64,000 nucleotides of DNA from Verrucomicrobiota bacterium (GCA_016871445.1 VHDH01000001.1:1-64000); one strand, 5' to 3'. Positions 29,820 through 39,338 are shown, counted from the first letter of the stretch. Numbers and translations are program-made. Notes: generated from the sequence alone by a model not told the origin.

Positions 29820-29896
29820 TAATGTGACCGATGGATGGAGTTTGCCAACCGGCGTCTGAGTCCAATGGATAAAATCAGGGTCGCCGTCGTGTTTCC

Positions 29897-29920
29897 CATT
29901 CGCATTACGTAATTCGTATG
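29897..29920. repeat. 24-bp imperfect palindrome with attacgtaat core
   Basis: The sequence cattcgcattacgtaattcgtatg is self-complementary except at two symmetric positions. It lies between the ABC ATPase and permease genes. The core resembles the palindrome between atpD and atpC, suggesting a shared dispersed element family. Whether it is a REP-like unit or an operator cannot be decided here. Confidence 0.5.
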
Positions 29921-29936
29921 CCCGATCATCTTAGGT

Positions 29937-30890
29937 TTATTCCTGCTCCCGCCGAGTGACATGCACGAAGATGTCCTCCAGCGAATGGCGTGTGCGAGTC
30001 AGTTCCCGCAAAGGCCAACTGCGCGCCTTAGCCAGCTCGAAGATTTGCGGCCGCAGGTCAATACCCGCGCGTGGCGTGAGCGCGCAGCGGTGAAAGCTAC
30101 CTTCTGCCGCCACAATCTCGAAGTGTTCCACCTCCGCCATTTGCTCCCACGCTTCGCGCAGGTCCGGGACCGGCGCGGCTAACTCAGCAATGATTTGTTG
30201 GCCAGCGCTCATCTTGCGCTGCAGCTCGTCCAGCGTGCCGCTCTCGCGGATAGATCCTTGATGGATGATGATGACCCGCGTGCAGGTCAGCTCCACCTCA
30301 GGCAACAGGTGCGACGAGACGAACACCGTGCGGTCCCGGCTTACGTCTTTGATGAGCTGACGCACCGCGCGCGTGAGGTGTGCGTCGAGGTTCTTGGTCG
30401 GCTCGTCCAGGATGATCAGCTCTGGCTCGTGCACGAGCGCATCCGCCAACCCCACGCGCTGCCGGTAACCGCCGGAGAGCGTTCCGATCACCTTGCTCGC
30501 AACGTCACCCAAGCCGCACTGCTCGGTGACGATATCCACACGCTCGCGGCTGCGCGCGACGCTTAGGCCCTTCAACCGGGCGCGAAATTTAAGGTATTCG
30601 CGCACCCGCATGTCTAGGTGGAGCGGATTGCCCTCGGGCATGTAACCAATGCGCCGGCGCACTTCGTCCGCCTGCGTGAACACATCGAAACCCGCCACCC
30701 GCGCGGTGCCAGAGGTCGCCGGCATAAAGCACGAGAGCATACGCATCGTAGTTGTCTTGCCCGCGCCGTTCTGACCGAGGAAGCCGACGATTTCGCCACG
30801 CTTCACGGAGAACGTCAGGTCTCGCACCGCCGCGCGGCTTCCGTAGCGCTTGGTGAGGTTCTCGACCTCGATCATGGGCGCGGTGCTCAT
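29937..30890 (-). CDS. ABC transporter ATP-binding protein (GldA-like)
   Basis: A 317-residue ATPase. Visible are Walker A GFLGQNGAGKTTTMRML, the signature GTLSGGYRQRVGLADALVHEPE, and Walker B LIILDEPTKNLDAH. It has TKNLD where most ABC-2 ATPases have T-x-GLD. A C-terminal extension of about 90 residues follows the core domain, as in CcmA/GldA-type proteins. Its start codon overlaps the stop of the Do-like protease gene (ATGA), so the two are co-translated. It is expected to energise the ABC-2 permease encoded next. Confidence 0.92.
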   Translation of the reverse strand: MSTAPMIEVENLTKRYGSRAAVRDLTFSVKRGEIVGFLGQNGAGKTTTMRMLSCFMPATSGTARVAGFDVFTQADEVRRRIGYMPEGNPLHLDMRVREYLKFRARLKGLSVARSRERVDIVTEQCGLGDVASKVIGTLSGGYRQRVGLADALVHEPELIILDEPTKNLDAHLTRAVRQLIKDVSRDRTVFVSSHLLPEVELTCTRVIIIHQGSIRESGTLDELQRKMSAGQQIIAELAAPVPDLREAWEQMAEVEHFEIVAAEGSFHRCALTPRAGIDLRPQIFELAKARSWPLRELTRTRHSLEDIFVHVTRREQE

Positions 30891-32275
30891 TTCAGTTTCA
30901 TCGCTACGCTGCCTTCGCGAAAGCCGCTAAAGCTCCCGCGCTTGGGCGGCGCGATGACGTTGAGCCGCGCGGAGTCACCCGGCTTCTTCGCGTGTAGCGC
31001 GCGGCCTAACTCCACGAGGTCGCGCATCGGCTGGTTGTCCACGCCGCGGATGACAAAATACTTTTCCATCTTTGCCTCAGCCGCAGGCGAGTCTTTGTCC
31101 ACCTCGGCAACCACGAAGCCGCCGTAAAACGGAAAGCTCAGGTTCGCCGCCAACTCACGTGTCAGCTCTTGTACATGCAGGCCAATTTTTTGTCGCACGA
31201 GATCGGCGTTGAAGAAATCGCGCTCGGGTGTCAATCGCACGGCCAGAGTCTGCTGCACACTATTGCGACGAATCAGCAGTGAAACCGGCTTGTCCGTGCC
31301 AGCGGCATTCAACTCACGCATGAACTCGATGAAATTGCGCGGCGTCTTACCGGAAACTTGCAGGATGGTATCGCCCACGCGCAGGCCACCTTTTTCCGCT
31401 GGGCTGGCGGACTCAACGGCGATGACCTCGAGGAGAGTGGCGCCTGAGCGTACGCGTGCGCCGAACCACATCGCTTTGGTTCCCTCGGGCGTGAAATAGC
31501 GCGAGAGCGACTCATTCACGCGCTTGATAGGGATAGCGAAGCCGATGCCCTGTCCTTCGCGATAGACGGCAACATTTAGGCCAATAAGTTCGCCGCGCAG
31601 ATTGATGAGCGGTCCGCCAGAATTCCCGGGGTTGATGGCGGCATCGGTTTGGAGCCAGTCGGCCACGTCGAGCGGACTATCCTCGCGCGCAGGCCGGCGG
31701 GACTTTGAACTCAGGATGCCCTTGCTCACCGAGCCGCCGAGGCCGAAGGGATTGCCCAGTGTGATAACTGTCTCGCCCAGCAGCAAATCATCGTCCGCCG
31801 CGAAGCGCACCGGTGTGAACTTATCCCCCTCCTTTGCCTTGATGCGGAGCAAGGCCACGTCGGTCTTGGTGGTGCCGGTCACGCGTTCGGCCTCCAATTC
31901 GCGGCCGTCCATAAGCTTTACCCAAATGCGGCTGGCGCCCTTAACAACGTGCTCGTTGGTCAACACATAGCCGCTCTCATCCATGATGACACCGGAGCCG
32001 ACGCTGGACGGAACCTCCTCAAGCTGTGGTCGCACGCGGTAACCAAAGAATTCTGCGCGCCAGCGAAAGAACGGATCTGTGTTGTCCACGACGGTTGTGG
32101 TGGCGATATTCACGACGCTAGACATGGCGCGCTCAACCGCGCTAACGGTGGCATCGCGTCGCACATCAGCGTTTTGGGCGCGGACGTCGAGGAGCGTGGC
32201 CGCCACGATTGCGAGCACCAAGCCCGCCGTGCCGCCCAAGGGTTGAGACGATGGCCGAGTATTACACTTACCCAT
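30887..32275 (-). CDS. Do/HtrA-like serine protease with PDZ domains
   Basis: A trypsin-like periplasmic protease of 462 residues from the ATG at 32275 (MGKCNTRPSSQPLGG...), which begins just before a hydrophobic signal (GLVLAIVAATLLDVRAQ). The track start at 32341 adds 22 unlikely residues. The catalytic triad is visible: His in YVLTNEHVVKG, Asp in TKTDVALLRI, Ser in INPGNSGGPLINLRGE. Two PDZ-like regions follow, the first with VESASPAEKGGLRVGDTILQVSG and a second, more divergent one with VAEVDKDSPAAEAKMEKYFVIRGV. It is first in the operon leading to the Gld-like transporter and overlaps the ATPase gene by 4 bases. Confidence 0.92.
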   Translation of the reverse strand: MGKCNTRPSSQPLGGTAGLVLAIVAATLLDVRAQNADVRRDATVSAVERAMSSVVNIATTTVVDNTDPFFRWRAEFFGYRVRPQLEEVPSSVGSGVIMDESGYVLTNEHVVKGASRIWVKLMDGRELEAERVTGTTKTDVALLRIKAKEGDKFTPVRFAADDDLLLGETVITLGNPFGLGGSVSKGILSSKSRRPAREDSPLDVADWLQTDAAINPGNSGGPLINLRGELIGLNVAVYREGQGIGFAIPIKRVNESLSRYFTPEGTKAMWFGARVRSGATLLEVIAVESASPAEKGGLRVGDTILQVSGKTPRNFIEFMRELNAAGTDKPVSLLIRRNSVQQTLAVRLTPERDFFNADLVRQKIGLHVQELTRELAANLSFPFYGGFVVAEVDKDSPAAEAKMEKYFVIRGVDNQPMRDLVELGRALHAKKPGDSARLNVIAPPKRGSFSGFREGSVAMKLK

Positions 32276-32476
32276 ACAGACAACGCAGCCCCGCGAGTTT
32301 AAGTGCACAGCGGTTCTAGCTCTGCGGGAAAACACCCTCACAGCAGCGGTTCGCGGCGGTAGCTACAGAGGAATATTTGCCGCACAAAGAAGCATAAAGC
32401 AACCGTAAGGTACCACCGACCCCATTCGTCCAAGACCGTTGGGTGTGCGAAATGATGCCGCTCCGCGAATGGTTTC

Positions 32477-32520
32477 TTGCTTAACTACTCGAATAGGATT
32501 TTTATAACTGAGTCACTCAG
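32477..32520 (+). promoter_or_regulatory. possible promoter and palindromic operator before the second DUF1501 gene
   Basis: A possible -35 ttgctt (32477) and -10 tttata (32501) lie 18 bases apart. They are followed at once by the inverted repeat ctgagt-c-actcag (32508-32520), which ends 12 bases before the ATG. The layout suggests operator-type control, but the promoter boxes are weak matches. Confidence 0.35.
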
Positions 32521-32532
32521 TCAGCCGTCACC

Positions 32533-33942
32533 ATGCTCACGTTTCACGGCCAAACTATCCGCCACTGCGATGGCGCTTCTCGTCGCAGTTTCTTGCGCGC
32601 GGGCGCGCTGGGTTTGGGCGGGTTGACGCTAGCAGACATGCTGCGTGGCGAAGCGCAGGCGGGTGTCCGATCTTCCCGCAAAGCGGTCATACTCCTGCAT
32701 CTTGACGGCGGGCCGCCGCAGATGGATTTGATTGACCCCAAGCCCGAAGCGCCAAAGGAAATCCGGGGTGAGTTTAAGTCGCTGCCTTCCAAAATTCCCG
32801 GCTTGCATCTAACTGAACTGATGCCGCAGATCGCCGCCCACGCGGACCGTTTTATTTTTCTGCGCTCGCTCGTCGGCGCGGACGGGCAGCACGACGCGTT
32901 TCAATGTCAGTCCGGTTTCACGAGCAAGGAACTTGCTGCTATTGGCGGACACCCGGCACTTGGCTCGGCCATCACAAAACTGCTTGGTCGGTCTCAGGAT
33001 GCCGCACCGAGCTTCGTGGATCTCATGCAGGGTCGGCCGCTCGTGCGCAACAGCGCGCGTGCTGGCTACCTTGGGCCGGCGTGCGCACCGTTCCGACCGG
33101 AACTCTCGCACCTGTTCGAGCGGCAATTGGAGCCGGGCATGCAAACTGAGCTGGCGCGGCAGCGGGCGGGCCACACATTGCAACTCGAACTAACCGAGGG
33201 CCTCTCCGCCGACCGGCTGGAGCATCGCGTCGAGCTGCTCGCGCGATTCGACCGGTTGCGGCGCGACCTCGATGGCAGCGGTGCAATGAATGCACTCGAC
33301 CAGTTCACCCAGCAAGCCGTGGGCATTCTCACGTCTGGCCGATTCGCTGCCGCTTTGGATCTCGCGAAGGAAGATCCGCGTGTCATCGAACGCTACACCC
33401 CGCGCGTGTCGGGGCCAGCGGTGCGCGATTACACCACGGAAGGACCGAAGGCTTTGCAGAAGCTGCTGCTCGCCCGGCGGCTCGTCGAAGCCGGCGTTCG
33501 CTGTGTAAGCGTTTCCCTGAGCGACTTCGATACGCACTCAAACAATTTCGATCGGATGCGCTATTTGGGGCCGCTGCTGGACCACGGGTTGCACACACTT
33601 GTCGAGGATTTGCGCGAGCGCCGAATGCTCGATGATGTGCTGGTGTTGGCGTGGGGCGAATTCGGCCGCACGCCTAAAGTGAATGGCAGCGCGGGTCGCG
33701 ATCACTGGCCGCGTGTGAGCATGGGCCTGATGGCGGGCGGCGGCTTGAAGACCGGCCAAGTCATCGGCAAGACGGACAAGTGGGCGTCCGAGGCTACCGC
33801 CCGCCCGGTTCATTATCAGGATGTCATCGCTACGCTGTATCATCATCTGGGCATCGATCCGCATCAGGTCACGCTAAACGATATTACCGGCCGTCCGCAG
33901 CATCTCGTCAGCACGGGGCGCGTCATCAGCGAGGTGGTCTAA
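32533..33942 (+). CDS. DUF1501 family Tat-exported protein (second copy)
   Basis: A 469-residue protein with a twin-arginine-like signal (GASRRSFLRAGALGLGGLTLADML) and the DUF1501 body: KAVILLHLDGGPPQMDLIDPKPEAP, ADRFIFLRSLVGADGQHDAFQCQSG and LVLAWGEFGRTPKVNGSAGRDHWP. It is diverged from the copy at 13973-15412, so not a recent duplication. No DUF1549/DUF1553 cytochrome partner is adjacent. It is divergent from the Do-like protease gene, with a 257-base shared upstream region. Confidence 0.9.
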   Translation: MLTFHGQTIRHCDGASRRSFLRAGALGLGGLTLADMLRGEAQAGVRSSRKAVILLHLDGGPPQMDLIDPKPEAPKEIRGEFKSLPSKIPGLHLTELMPQIAAHADRFIFLRSLVGADGQHDAFQCQSGFTSKELAAIGGHPALGSAITKLLGRSQDAAPSFVDLMQGRPLVRNSARAGYLGPACAPFRPELSHLFERQLEPGMQTELARQRAGHTLQLELTEGLSADRLEHRVELLARFDRLRRDLDGSGAMNALDQFTQQAVGILTSGRFAAALDLAKEDPRVIERYTPRVSGPAVRDYTTEGPKALQKLLLARRLVEAGVRCVSVSLSDFDTHSNNFDRMRYLGPLLDHGLHTLVEDLRERRMLDDVLVLAWGEFGRTPKVNGSAGRDHWPRVSMGLMAGGGLKTGQVIGKTDKWASEATARPVHYQDVIATLYHHLGIDPHQVTLNDITGRPQHLVSTGRVISEVV

Positions 33943-34108
33943 CGCCGGGATTCAACTCAAAATCGGTTCAAGTTACCCACGCACAGCCAAGTTCAGCCTC
34001 TCAGGGAATGTCCAAATAAACGGCTAACTAAACGCTGGCACGTCGTCAGCCAGGGGTGATTAACCGAGGGATCGTGGGCTTGGCTTTCGGTAGGGCATTC
34101 TGAAACGC

Positions 34109-34768
34109 ATGATCACGCTGTTTATTGCCACGCGTAACGCGCACAAGGTTGAGGAAATCGCCGCGATCCTCGGGCCGCAGTTTCGGTACCTGAAAATCAA
34201 GGGTGACGACGAACTGCCGGTCGTTGTGGAGGATGCACTGACCTTTGCAGGCAACGCCGCAAAGAAGGCCGAGACCATCGCCCGCACTTTGTTGCTGCGC
34301 GGGGCGGCGCGAATGCCGGCAACGGAACCAGGAAAGTTTTTTGTGCTGGCCGATGATTCCGGCCTCGAGGTGGACGCGCTCGGTGGCGCCCCGGGCGTCC
34401 ATTCGGCGCGCTTTGCAGCGATCGATTGTGGAATGGTAGGTAATAGCGCAGATGCCGAAAACAACGCAAAGTTACTGCGTCTCTTGGCTAATGTGCCGCA
34501 GGCGGCGCGCACCGCGCGTTTCCGTTGTGTGCTGGCCCTTGTAGAGGTGGATCGCGCCGTCCCGCTGCAATCAGTCCGCCTGTTTGAGGGCGCGTGCGAG
34601 GGGTGGATGGATTTCGCGCCGCGCGGCAAGGGCGGTTTTGGGTACGACCCGCTGTTTATTCCGCTCGGGCACGAGCAGTCTTTCGCCGAACTGGGCGAGG
34701 GATTAAAAAACAGACTGAGTCACCGAGCGCAAGCACTCGCCAAGCTGGGTGCGTGGTTGTTGGCTTAA
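34109..34768 (+). CDS. rdgB: RdgB/HAM1 non-canonical purine NTP pyrophosphatase
   Basis: A 219-residue house-cleaning enzyme hydrolysing dITP, ITP and XTP. The N-terminal LFIATRNAHKVEEIAAIL, the catalytic region FFVLADDSGLEVDALGGAPGVHSARFA, and RGKGGFGYDPLFIPLGHEQSFAELGEGLKNRLSHRAQAL are all family signatures. It is slightly longer than E. coli RdgB (197) because of a loop after ALTFAGNAAKKAETIARTLL. It is convergent with pyrB (55-base gap containing a short gtgcc-tctc-ggcac hairpin without a T-run). Confidence 0.95.
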   Translation: MITLFIATRNAHKVEEIAAILGPQFRYLKIKGDDELPVVVEDALTFAGNAAKKAETIARTLLLRGAARMPATEPGKFFVLADDSGLEVDALGGAPGVHSARFAAIDCGMVGNSADAENNAKLLRLLANVPQAARTARFRCVLALVEVDRAVPLQSVRLFEGACEGWMDFAPRGKGGFGYDPLFIPLGHEQSFAELGEGLKNRLSHRAQALAKLGAWLLA

Positions 34769-34823
34769 AGCTGCGTTCGGACTATTGGCCCGATTGTGCC
34801 TCTCGGCACTGAGGAATTCGGCT

Positions 34824-35771
34824 TCAGTTCAACCCGCCCAATTCCTGTGCGCCTTTACCGCCGTTGATGAGGTAGAGCACGGCCATGCGGACCGCAAGGC
34901 CGTTGGTGACCTGCTCCAAAATGACCGAGCGCCCGCAATCCGCGAGGTCACTGGCGATCTCGACGCCGCGATTGATGGGACCGGGGTGCATGATGAGTGC
35001 GTCGGGCTTAGTTAGCGCGAAACGCGCATGGGTCAGGCCAAAGAGCGCGGTGTACTCGCCGATGCTGGGAAACATCGTCTTGCGCTGCCTTTCGTGCTGG
35101 ATGCGCAGGAGGTTAATTACGTCTGCATTGGCGACGGCCTCGTCCACCTTATGCGTTACGCGGCAGCCCATTTGCTCGAAGACCTTTGGGACGAGGGTGC
35201 TTGGGCCGCAGAGGGTGACGCGCGCGCCGAGTTTGAGCAACGCCCAGATGTTTGAGCGGGCCACGCGGCTGTAAAGAATGTCACCAAGGATGGTGACGTT
35301 GAGGCCGGCAATGGATCCCTTCCGCTCGCGAATTGTGAAGGTGTCGAGGAGCGCTTGCGTAGGGTGCTCGTGTGCGCCGTCACCGGCGTTGACGACGTGA
35401 GCGTTGAGCACGCGCGAGAGGAAGTGCGGCGCGCCGGTGGCGCTATGGCGGATGATGATGATGTCGGCGTTGAGCGCCTCGAGGTTCCGCGCGGTGTCTT
35501 TGAGCGTCTCGCCCTTTTTGAGCGAGCTGGCTTCCGCCCCGAAGTTGATCACGTCCGCGCTGAGGCGGATGGCAGCCAGCTCAAAGCTTATGCGTGTGCG
35601 CGTGCTGGGCTCGACGAAAAGGTTGACGACAGTTTTGCCGCGCAGGGCCGGGACTTTCTTGATGGCGCGCTCACCGACGGCCTTGAATTGCCGGGCGGTG
35701 TCGAGCACAGCGGTGATCTCGTCGGCGGATAAAGATTCGATGTCGAGGAGGTGCTTGCGGTTCCAGGTCAT
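34824..35771 (-). CDS. pyrB: aspartate carbamoyltransferase catalytic subunit
   Basis: A 315-residue enzyme of pyrimidine synthesis, starting at the ATG at 35771 ([19 protein letters not shown]); the track start at 35819 adds 16 residues not expected in the family. The carbamoyl-phosphate motif [15 protein letters not shown], the active-site lysine segment [30 protein letters not shown], and [11 protein letters not shown] are intact. No pyrC or pyrI is adjacent. Upstream lies the remnant of a sulfatase gene, so the present neighbourhood may result from rearrangement. Confidence 0.96.
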   Translation of the reverse strand: MTWNRKHLLDIESLSADEITAVLDTARQFKAVGERAIKKVPALRGKTVVNLFVEPSTRTRISFELAAIRLSADVINFGAEASSLKKGETLKDTARNLEALNADIIIIRHSATGAPHFLSRVLNAHVVNAGDGAHEHPTQALLDTFTIRERKGSIAGLNVTILGDILYSRVARSNIWALLKLGARVTLCGPSTLVPKVFEQMGCRVTHKVDEAVANADVINLLRIQHERQRKTMFPSIGEYTALFGLTHARFALTKPDALIMHPGPINRGVEIASDLADCGRSVILEQVTNGLAVRMAVLYLINGGKGAQELGGLN

Positions 35772-35819
35772 GCGCGACTGGGAATGGAGTAGCCCAGCTG
35801 GGCCAGCTTGGAAAGCCAT

Positions 35820-36000
35820 TCCTCCCGCTGATGGGAAGGGCGTGCGCGGCGAGCGGTTCGTGTATGCGCGTTACTTCGACTAGTAGCCGGAGTTCGAACT
35901 CCTGCACAACCTGTGCACCGACCCCGAGGAGCTAAAAAACCTCGCCATAAATCCCGCCTATGCGGAAACCTTGCGGCAGATGCGCTCCCTCTGTAACACT
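35820..36000 (+). pseudogene. C-terminal remnant of a sulfatase gene with two stop codons
   Basis: In one continuous frame the plus strand reads [16 protein letters not shown], two TAG codons (35881-35886), then PEFELLHNLCTDPEELKNLA and NPAYAETLRQMRSLC. This is the typical end of type I sulfatases: a V-R-x-E-R-[FY]-x-Y-x-R-Y-F block, then LxDLxxDPxExxNLA and a closing helix. TAG is one change from CAG (Gln), common at this point in the family. The fossil lies between pyrB and an intact sulfatase and explains most of the otherwise gene-free 35772-36115 gap. The part before 35820 is replaced by pyrB sequence. Confidence 0.75.
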
Positions 36001-36115
36001 GAGATAATTCGCAAAAGCAGCGCCCTATTGTCGTCAACCGAACGCAACATAAACATGCCCGCGCAGAGGGCGAAGAAAGAAGCAACAGCTAAATAGCCAA
36101 AATGGTTCTACTTCC

Positions 36116-37639
36116 ATGAAATTGTTTGCGCTCCTTTGCTCCGCTTTGCTGGGTCTGACTTCTGCGTGGGCCGCCAACAAGCGTCCTAATGTCCTCTTTA
36201 TCGCCATTGATGACCAGAATGACTGGATTGGCCATATGGGCGGGCATCCGCTGGCGAAGACGCCCCACCTCGACCAGCTCGCCGCGCGCGGCACGACCTT
36301 CCTGAACGCTCATTGTCAGGCCCCGCTCTGCAACCCTTCGCGTACCAGCTTGCTGCTTGGCCTGCGCCCTACCACCACGGGCATCTACGGTTTGGCCCCG
36401 TCCTTCCGCTCCTTGCCCGAGTGGAAAGACCGCGTCGCGCTACCGCAACACTTTGCCAACCACGGCTATCGCACGGCGGCGACAGGTAAAATCTACCACG
36501 GGGGTACGGTGGCCGGCGGAGGCGGTGCCAAGGCCAAAGCCGGCGCAGCACCGGTTGAAAAGCCCAAGCCTGAATTTCAAATCACCGCGCCTTTCGGTGG
36601 CGTCGGCGCCAAGCCCCCGCAGAAGCTCATACCGCCTACTCCCATGGGCAACCACCCACTCATGGATTGGGGTGTCTGGCCACCTGATAATGACGACACC
36701 AAGAAGGGCGATTACCAAGTCGCGAGCTGGACGGTCGAGCAAATCAAGAACGCGCCGAAAGACCAGCCGTTCTTCCTCGCCGCCGGTTTCTTCCTTCCCC
36801 ATGTGCCGTGCTACGCGACGCAGAAGTGGTTTGATCTCTACCCCGACGATGACAGCGTCCTGCCAAAGGTGCTGCCTAGCGACCGAGACGATGCCCCGCG
36901 TTTCTCATGGTATCTGCACTGGAACCTCCCGGAGCCGCGCCTCAAATGGGTTAAGGACAACCAGCAGTGGCGCAACCTCGTGCGCAGTTACCTCGCCTGC
37001 ACGAGCTTCGTGGACGCGCAAATCGGACGGCTGCTTGCCGCGCTGAATGAGGCCGGTGTAGCGGACAACACCATCGTCGTCGTCTGGGGCGACCATGGCT
37101 GGCACCTTGGCGAGAAGGGCATTACCGGCAAGAACACCTTGTGGGATCGGGGCACGAAAGTTCCGCTCATCTTTGCCGGCCCCGGCATTAAGTCCGGCCA
37201 GCGTTGCACGCAACCGGCTGAACTGCTGGATATTTATCCCACATTGAACGAACTCGCGGGTTTGCCTAAACGCGACGATCTTGAGGGCCTTAGCTTGATA
37301 CCCCAACTCAGAAATGCGGCCACCCACCGCGACCGCCCGGCGATCACAAGCCACAACCAGGGCAACCACGGCATTCGCAGCGAGCGTTGGCGCTATATTC
37401 GTTACGCCGACGGCAGTGAAGAGCTTTACGACATGCAAGCCGACCCTAACGAGTGGACCAACCTTGCCGGCCAACCGAGGCACGCCGCTGTCATAGCCAC
37501 CCACCGGCAGTGGTTGCCGAAAATTGACCGGCCGCCCGCGCCCAACAGCGCCAGCCGCGTGTTGACCTACGACAAGGCTACTGACGAGGCTGTTTGGGAA
37601 GGCCAGCTTGTGAAGCGCACCGACCCCATTCCTCAATGA
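36116..37639 (+). CDS. secreted type I sulfatase (iduronate-2-sulfatase-like)
   Basis: A 507-residue exported enzyme: signal peptide MKLFALLCSALLGLTSAWA, the metal-binding start PNVLFIAIDDQNDWIG, and the formylglycine motif C-N-P-S-R (Cys about residue 72) in PLCNPSRTSLLLG. Further along are VVWGDHGWHLGEKG and a C-terminal RWRYIRYADGSEELYDMQADPNEWTNLA. It requires oxidation of the Cys by a formylglycine-generating enzyme not seen here. gspE starts 28 bases downstream on the same strand, so it may share a transcript with the type II secretion genes and could be one of their cargoes (inference). Confidence 0.93.
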   Translation: MKLFALLCSALLGLTSAWAANKRPNVLFIAIDDQNDWIGHMGGHPLAKTPHLDQLAARGTTFLNAHCQAPLCNPSRTSLLLGLRPTTTGIYGLAPSFRSLPEWKDRVALPQHFANHGYRTAATGKIYHGGTVAGGGGAKAKAGAAPVEKPKPEFQITAPFGGVGAKPPQKLIPPTPMGNHPLMDWGVWPPDNDDTKKGDYQVASWTVEQIKNAPKDQPFFLAAGFFLPHVPCYATQKWFDLYPDDDSVLPKVLPSDRDDAPRFSWYLHWNLPEPRLKWVKDNQQWRNLVRSYLACTSFVDAQIGRLLAALNEAGVADNTIVVVWGDHGWHLGEKGITGKNTLWDRGTKVPLIFAGPGIKSGQRCTQPAELLDIYPTLNELAGLPKRDDLEGLSLIPQLRNAATHRDRPAITSHNQGNHGIRSERWRYIRYADGSEELYDMQADPNEWTNLAGQPRHAAVIATHRQWLPKIDRPPAPNSASRVLTYDKATDEAVWEGQLVKRTDPIPQ

Positions 37640-37667
37640 CCACTTCCTTGTCGCCCTCCCCTCACCC

Positions 37668-39338
37668 ATGACTATCGCAGACATTCTCACCCGCAAAGGT
37701 CTGCTCACCGCCGAGCAGTTGGCCGACGCGCAATCGCTCACTGATAGCGAAGGTTTGCGCCTCGACCGCGCCGTCGTGCAGAAGGGCTTACTCACGGAAA
37801 AGCAGTTGCTCGAAGTCTTTGCTGAGCAGTTACATCTTCCCCTAGTATCGCTGGAGGATCGCTCGTTTGATGCGGAACTGCTCCGCACCTTGCCCTCACG
37901 CGTAGTCTATCGCCAACGGCTGGTGCCGGTCGCGCGCGTGGATGGAGCTTTGCAAGTTGCTACGAGCGACCCCCTCGACCTCTACGCCTTCGATGACCTG
38001 CGCCTCACCACCGGGCTAAACATCGAGCCTGTGCTCGCCCCGCGCGAGGAGATCGAGAAGGTCATCAAGACCCACTACGGCCTCGGCGGCGACACGTTGG
38101 ATGAAATGGTCGGCGAAGACGACGCGCCCGCCGTCGCGCTCGAAGCCGGCCACGGCGAAGACCTGCTAGAAGCGGCGCAGGAAGCCAGCGTCATCAAGCT
38201 GGTCAACGAGATCATCCTCGAAGCTGTGAACGAGCGGGCGAGCGACATTCATGTTGAGCCATTTGAATACCAAATAGCTATTCGTTACCGCATTGACGGT
38301 GTGTTGCAGGAGGCGCCTGTGCCGCCGCAGATGCACCGCTTCGCCGCCGCCATCATCAGCCGCATCAAGATTTTGGCGAACCTCAACATCGCCGAACGCC
38401 GCATCCCGCAGGACGGTCGCATCAAGTTCAACGTCGGCGGTCGACAGATTGACGTGCGCGTGAGCGTCATCCCGATGCTCTTCGGCGAGGGCGTAGTCAT
38501 GCGCTTGCTCGATAAGGCAAACGTGCTTTTCACCCTGCCGCAACTCGGCATGGATGACCGATCCTTCGGGCTGTTCAAGGGACTCATAGACCGGCCGCAT
38601 GGCATTTTCCTCGTCACCGGCCCTACCGGCGCGGGCAAGACCACCACGCTTTACGCCGCGCTCAACGCCATCGTCGGCCCCGGCCTCAAGGTGCTAACGG
38701 TCGAAGACCCGGTGGAATACAACCTCACCGGCGTGAACCAAATTCCGGTCAACACGGCAGTGGGCATGACCTTCGAGAAGGGCCTGCGCGCCATCCTGCG
38801 TCACGACCCGGACGTAGTGATGATCGGTGAAATCCGTGATCTGGAAACCGCCCGCGCCGCGATCCAGGCCGCGCTCACCGGCCACCTCGTGCTCTCCACG
38901 TTGCACACCAATGACGCCGCATCCGCGCCAATGCGGCTCATTGACATGGGCGTGGAGCCGTTCCTCATCAGCAGCACGATGATTGGCTCGATGGCCCAGC
39001 GTCTCGTGCGCCGCATCTGCTCCAAATGTAAGACAGAATATGAACCCGATCACGCGCACCTGCCTAACGACTTCGTCCTCGCGCCCGGGGAAAAACTCTG
39101 GCGCGGTGCGGGCTGCCCGAACTGCCGCAACACCGGCTATCGTGGCCGAAGCGGCCTCTACGAACTCATGGTGATGAGCGACGCCATCTCTGAGAAGATC
39201 ATCGAACGCGCGCCCGCATATCAGGTCTTGGCCGCCGCCCAGCAAGGTGGCCTGCGCCTCCTCCGCGAGGATGGCTGGGACAAAGTTCGTCACGGCATCA
39301 CCACACCGGATGAAGTACTGCTATGCACCGCGGGGTGA
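37668..39338 (+). CDS. gspE: type II secretion / type IV pilus assembly ATPase GspE
   Basis: The 556-residue cytoplasmic motor. An N-terminal MshEN/GspE_N domain (ADILTRKGLLTAEQLADAQ, then LPLVSLED) precedes the ATPase core with Walker A FLVTGPTGAGKTTTLYAAL, the Asp-box region TVEDPVEYNLTGVNQI, and Walker B/His-box LRHDPDVVMIGEIRDLETA and STLHTNDA. A tetracysteine zinc motif follows (CSKC ... CPNC) before GYRGRSGLYELM. It is the first gene of the secretion cluster. Confidence 0.96.
   Translation: MTIADILTRKGLLTAEQLADAQSLTDSEGLRLDRAVVQKGLLTEKQLLEVFAEQLHLPLVSLEDRSFDAELLRTLPSRVVYRQRLVPVARVDGALQVATSDPLDLYAFDDLRLTTGLNIEPVLAPREEIEKVIKTHYGLGGDTLDEMVGEDDAPAVALEAGHGEDLLEAAQEASVIKLVNEIILEAVNERASDIHVEPFEYQIAIRYRIDGVLQEAPVPPQMHRFAAAIISRIKILANLNIAERRIPQDGRIKFNVGGRQIDVRVSVIPMLFGEGVVMRLLDKANVLFTLPQLGMDDRSFGLFKGLIDRPHGIFLVTGPTGAGKTTTLYAALNAIVGPGLKVLTVEDPVEYNLTGVNQIPVNTAVGMTFEKGLRAILRHDPDVVMIGEIRDLETARAAIQAALTGHLVLSTLHTNDAASAPMRLIDMGVEPFLISSTMIGSMAQRLVRRICSKCKTEYEPDHAHLPNDFVLAPGEKLWRGAGCPNCRNTGYRGRSGLYELMVMSDAISEKIIERAPAYQVLAAAQQGGLRLLREDGWDKVRHGITTPDEVLLCTAG

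Noticed and set aside
27547-30890. Gliding motility locus
   Set aside because: Only the GldA/F/G-like transporter parts are present; the other gliding genes of Bacteroidetes are absent, and this transporter type is widespread without gliding.
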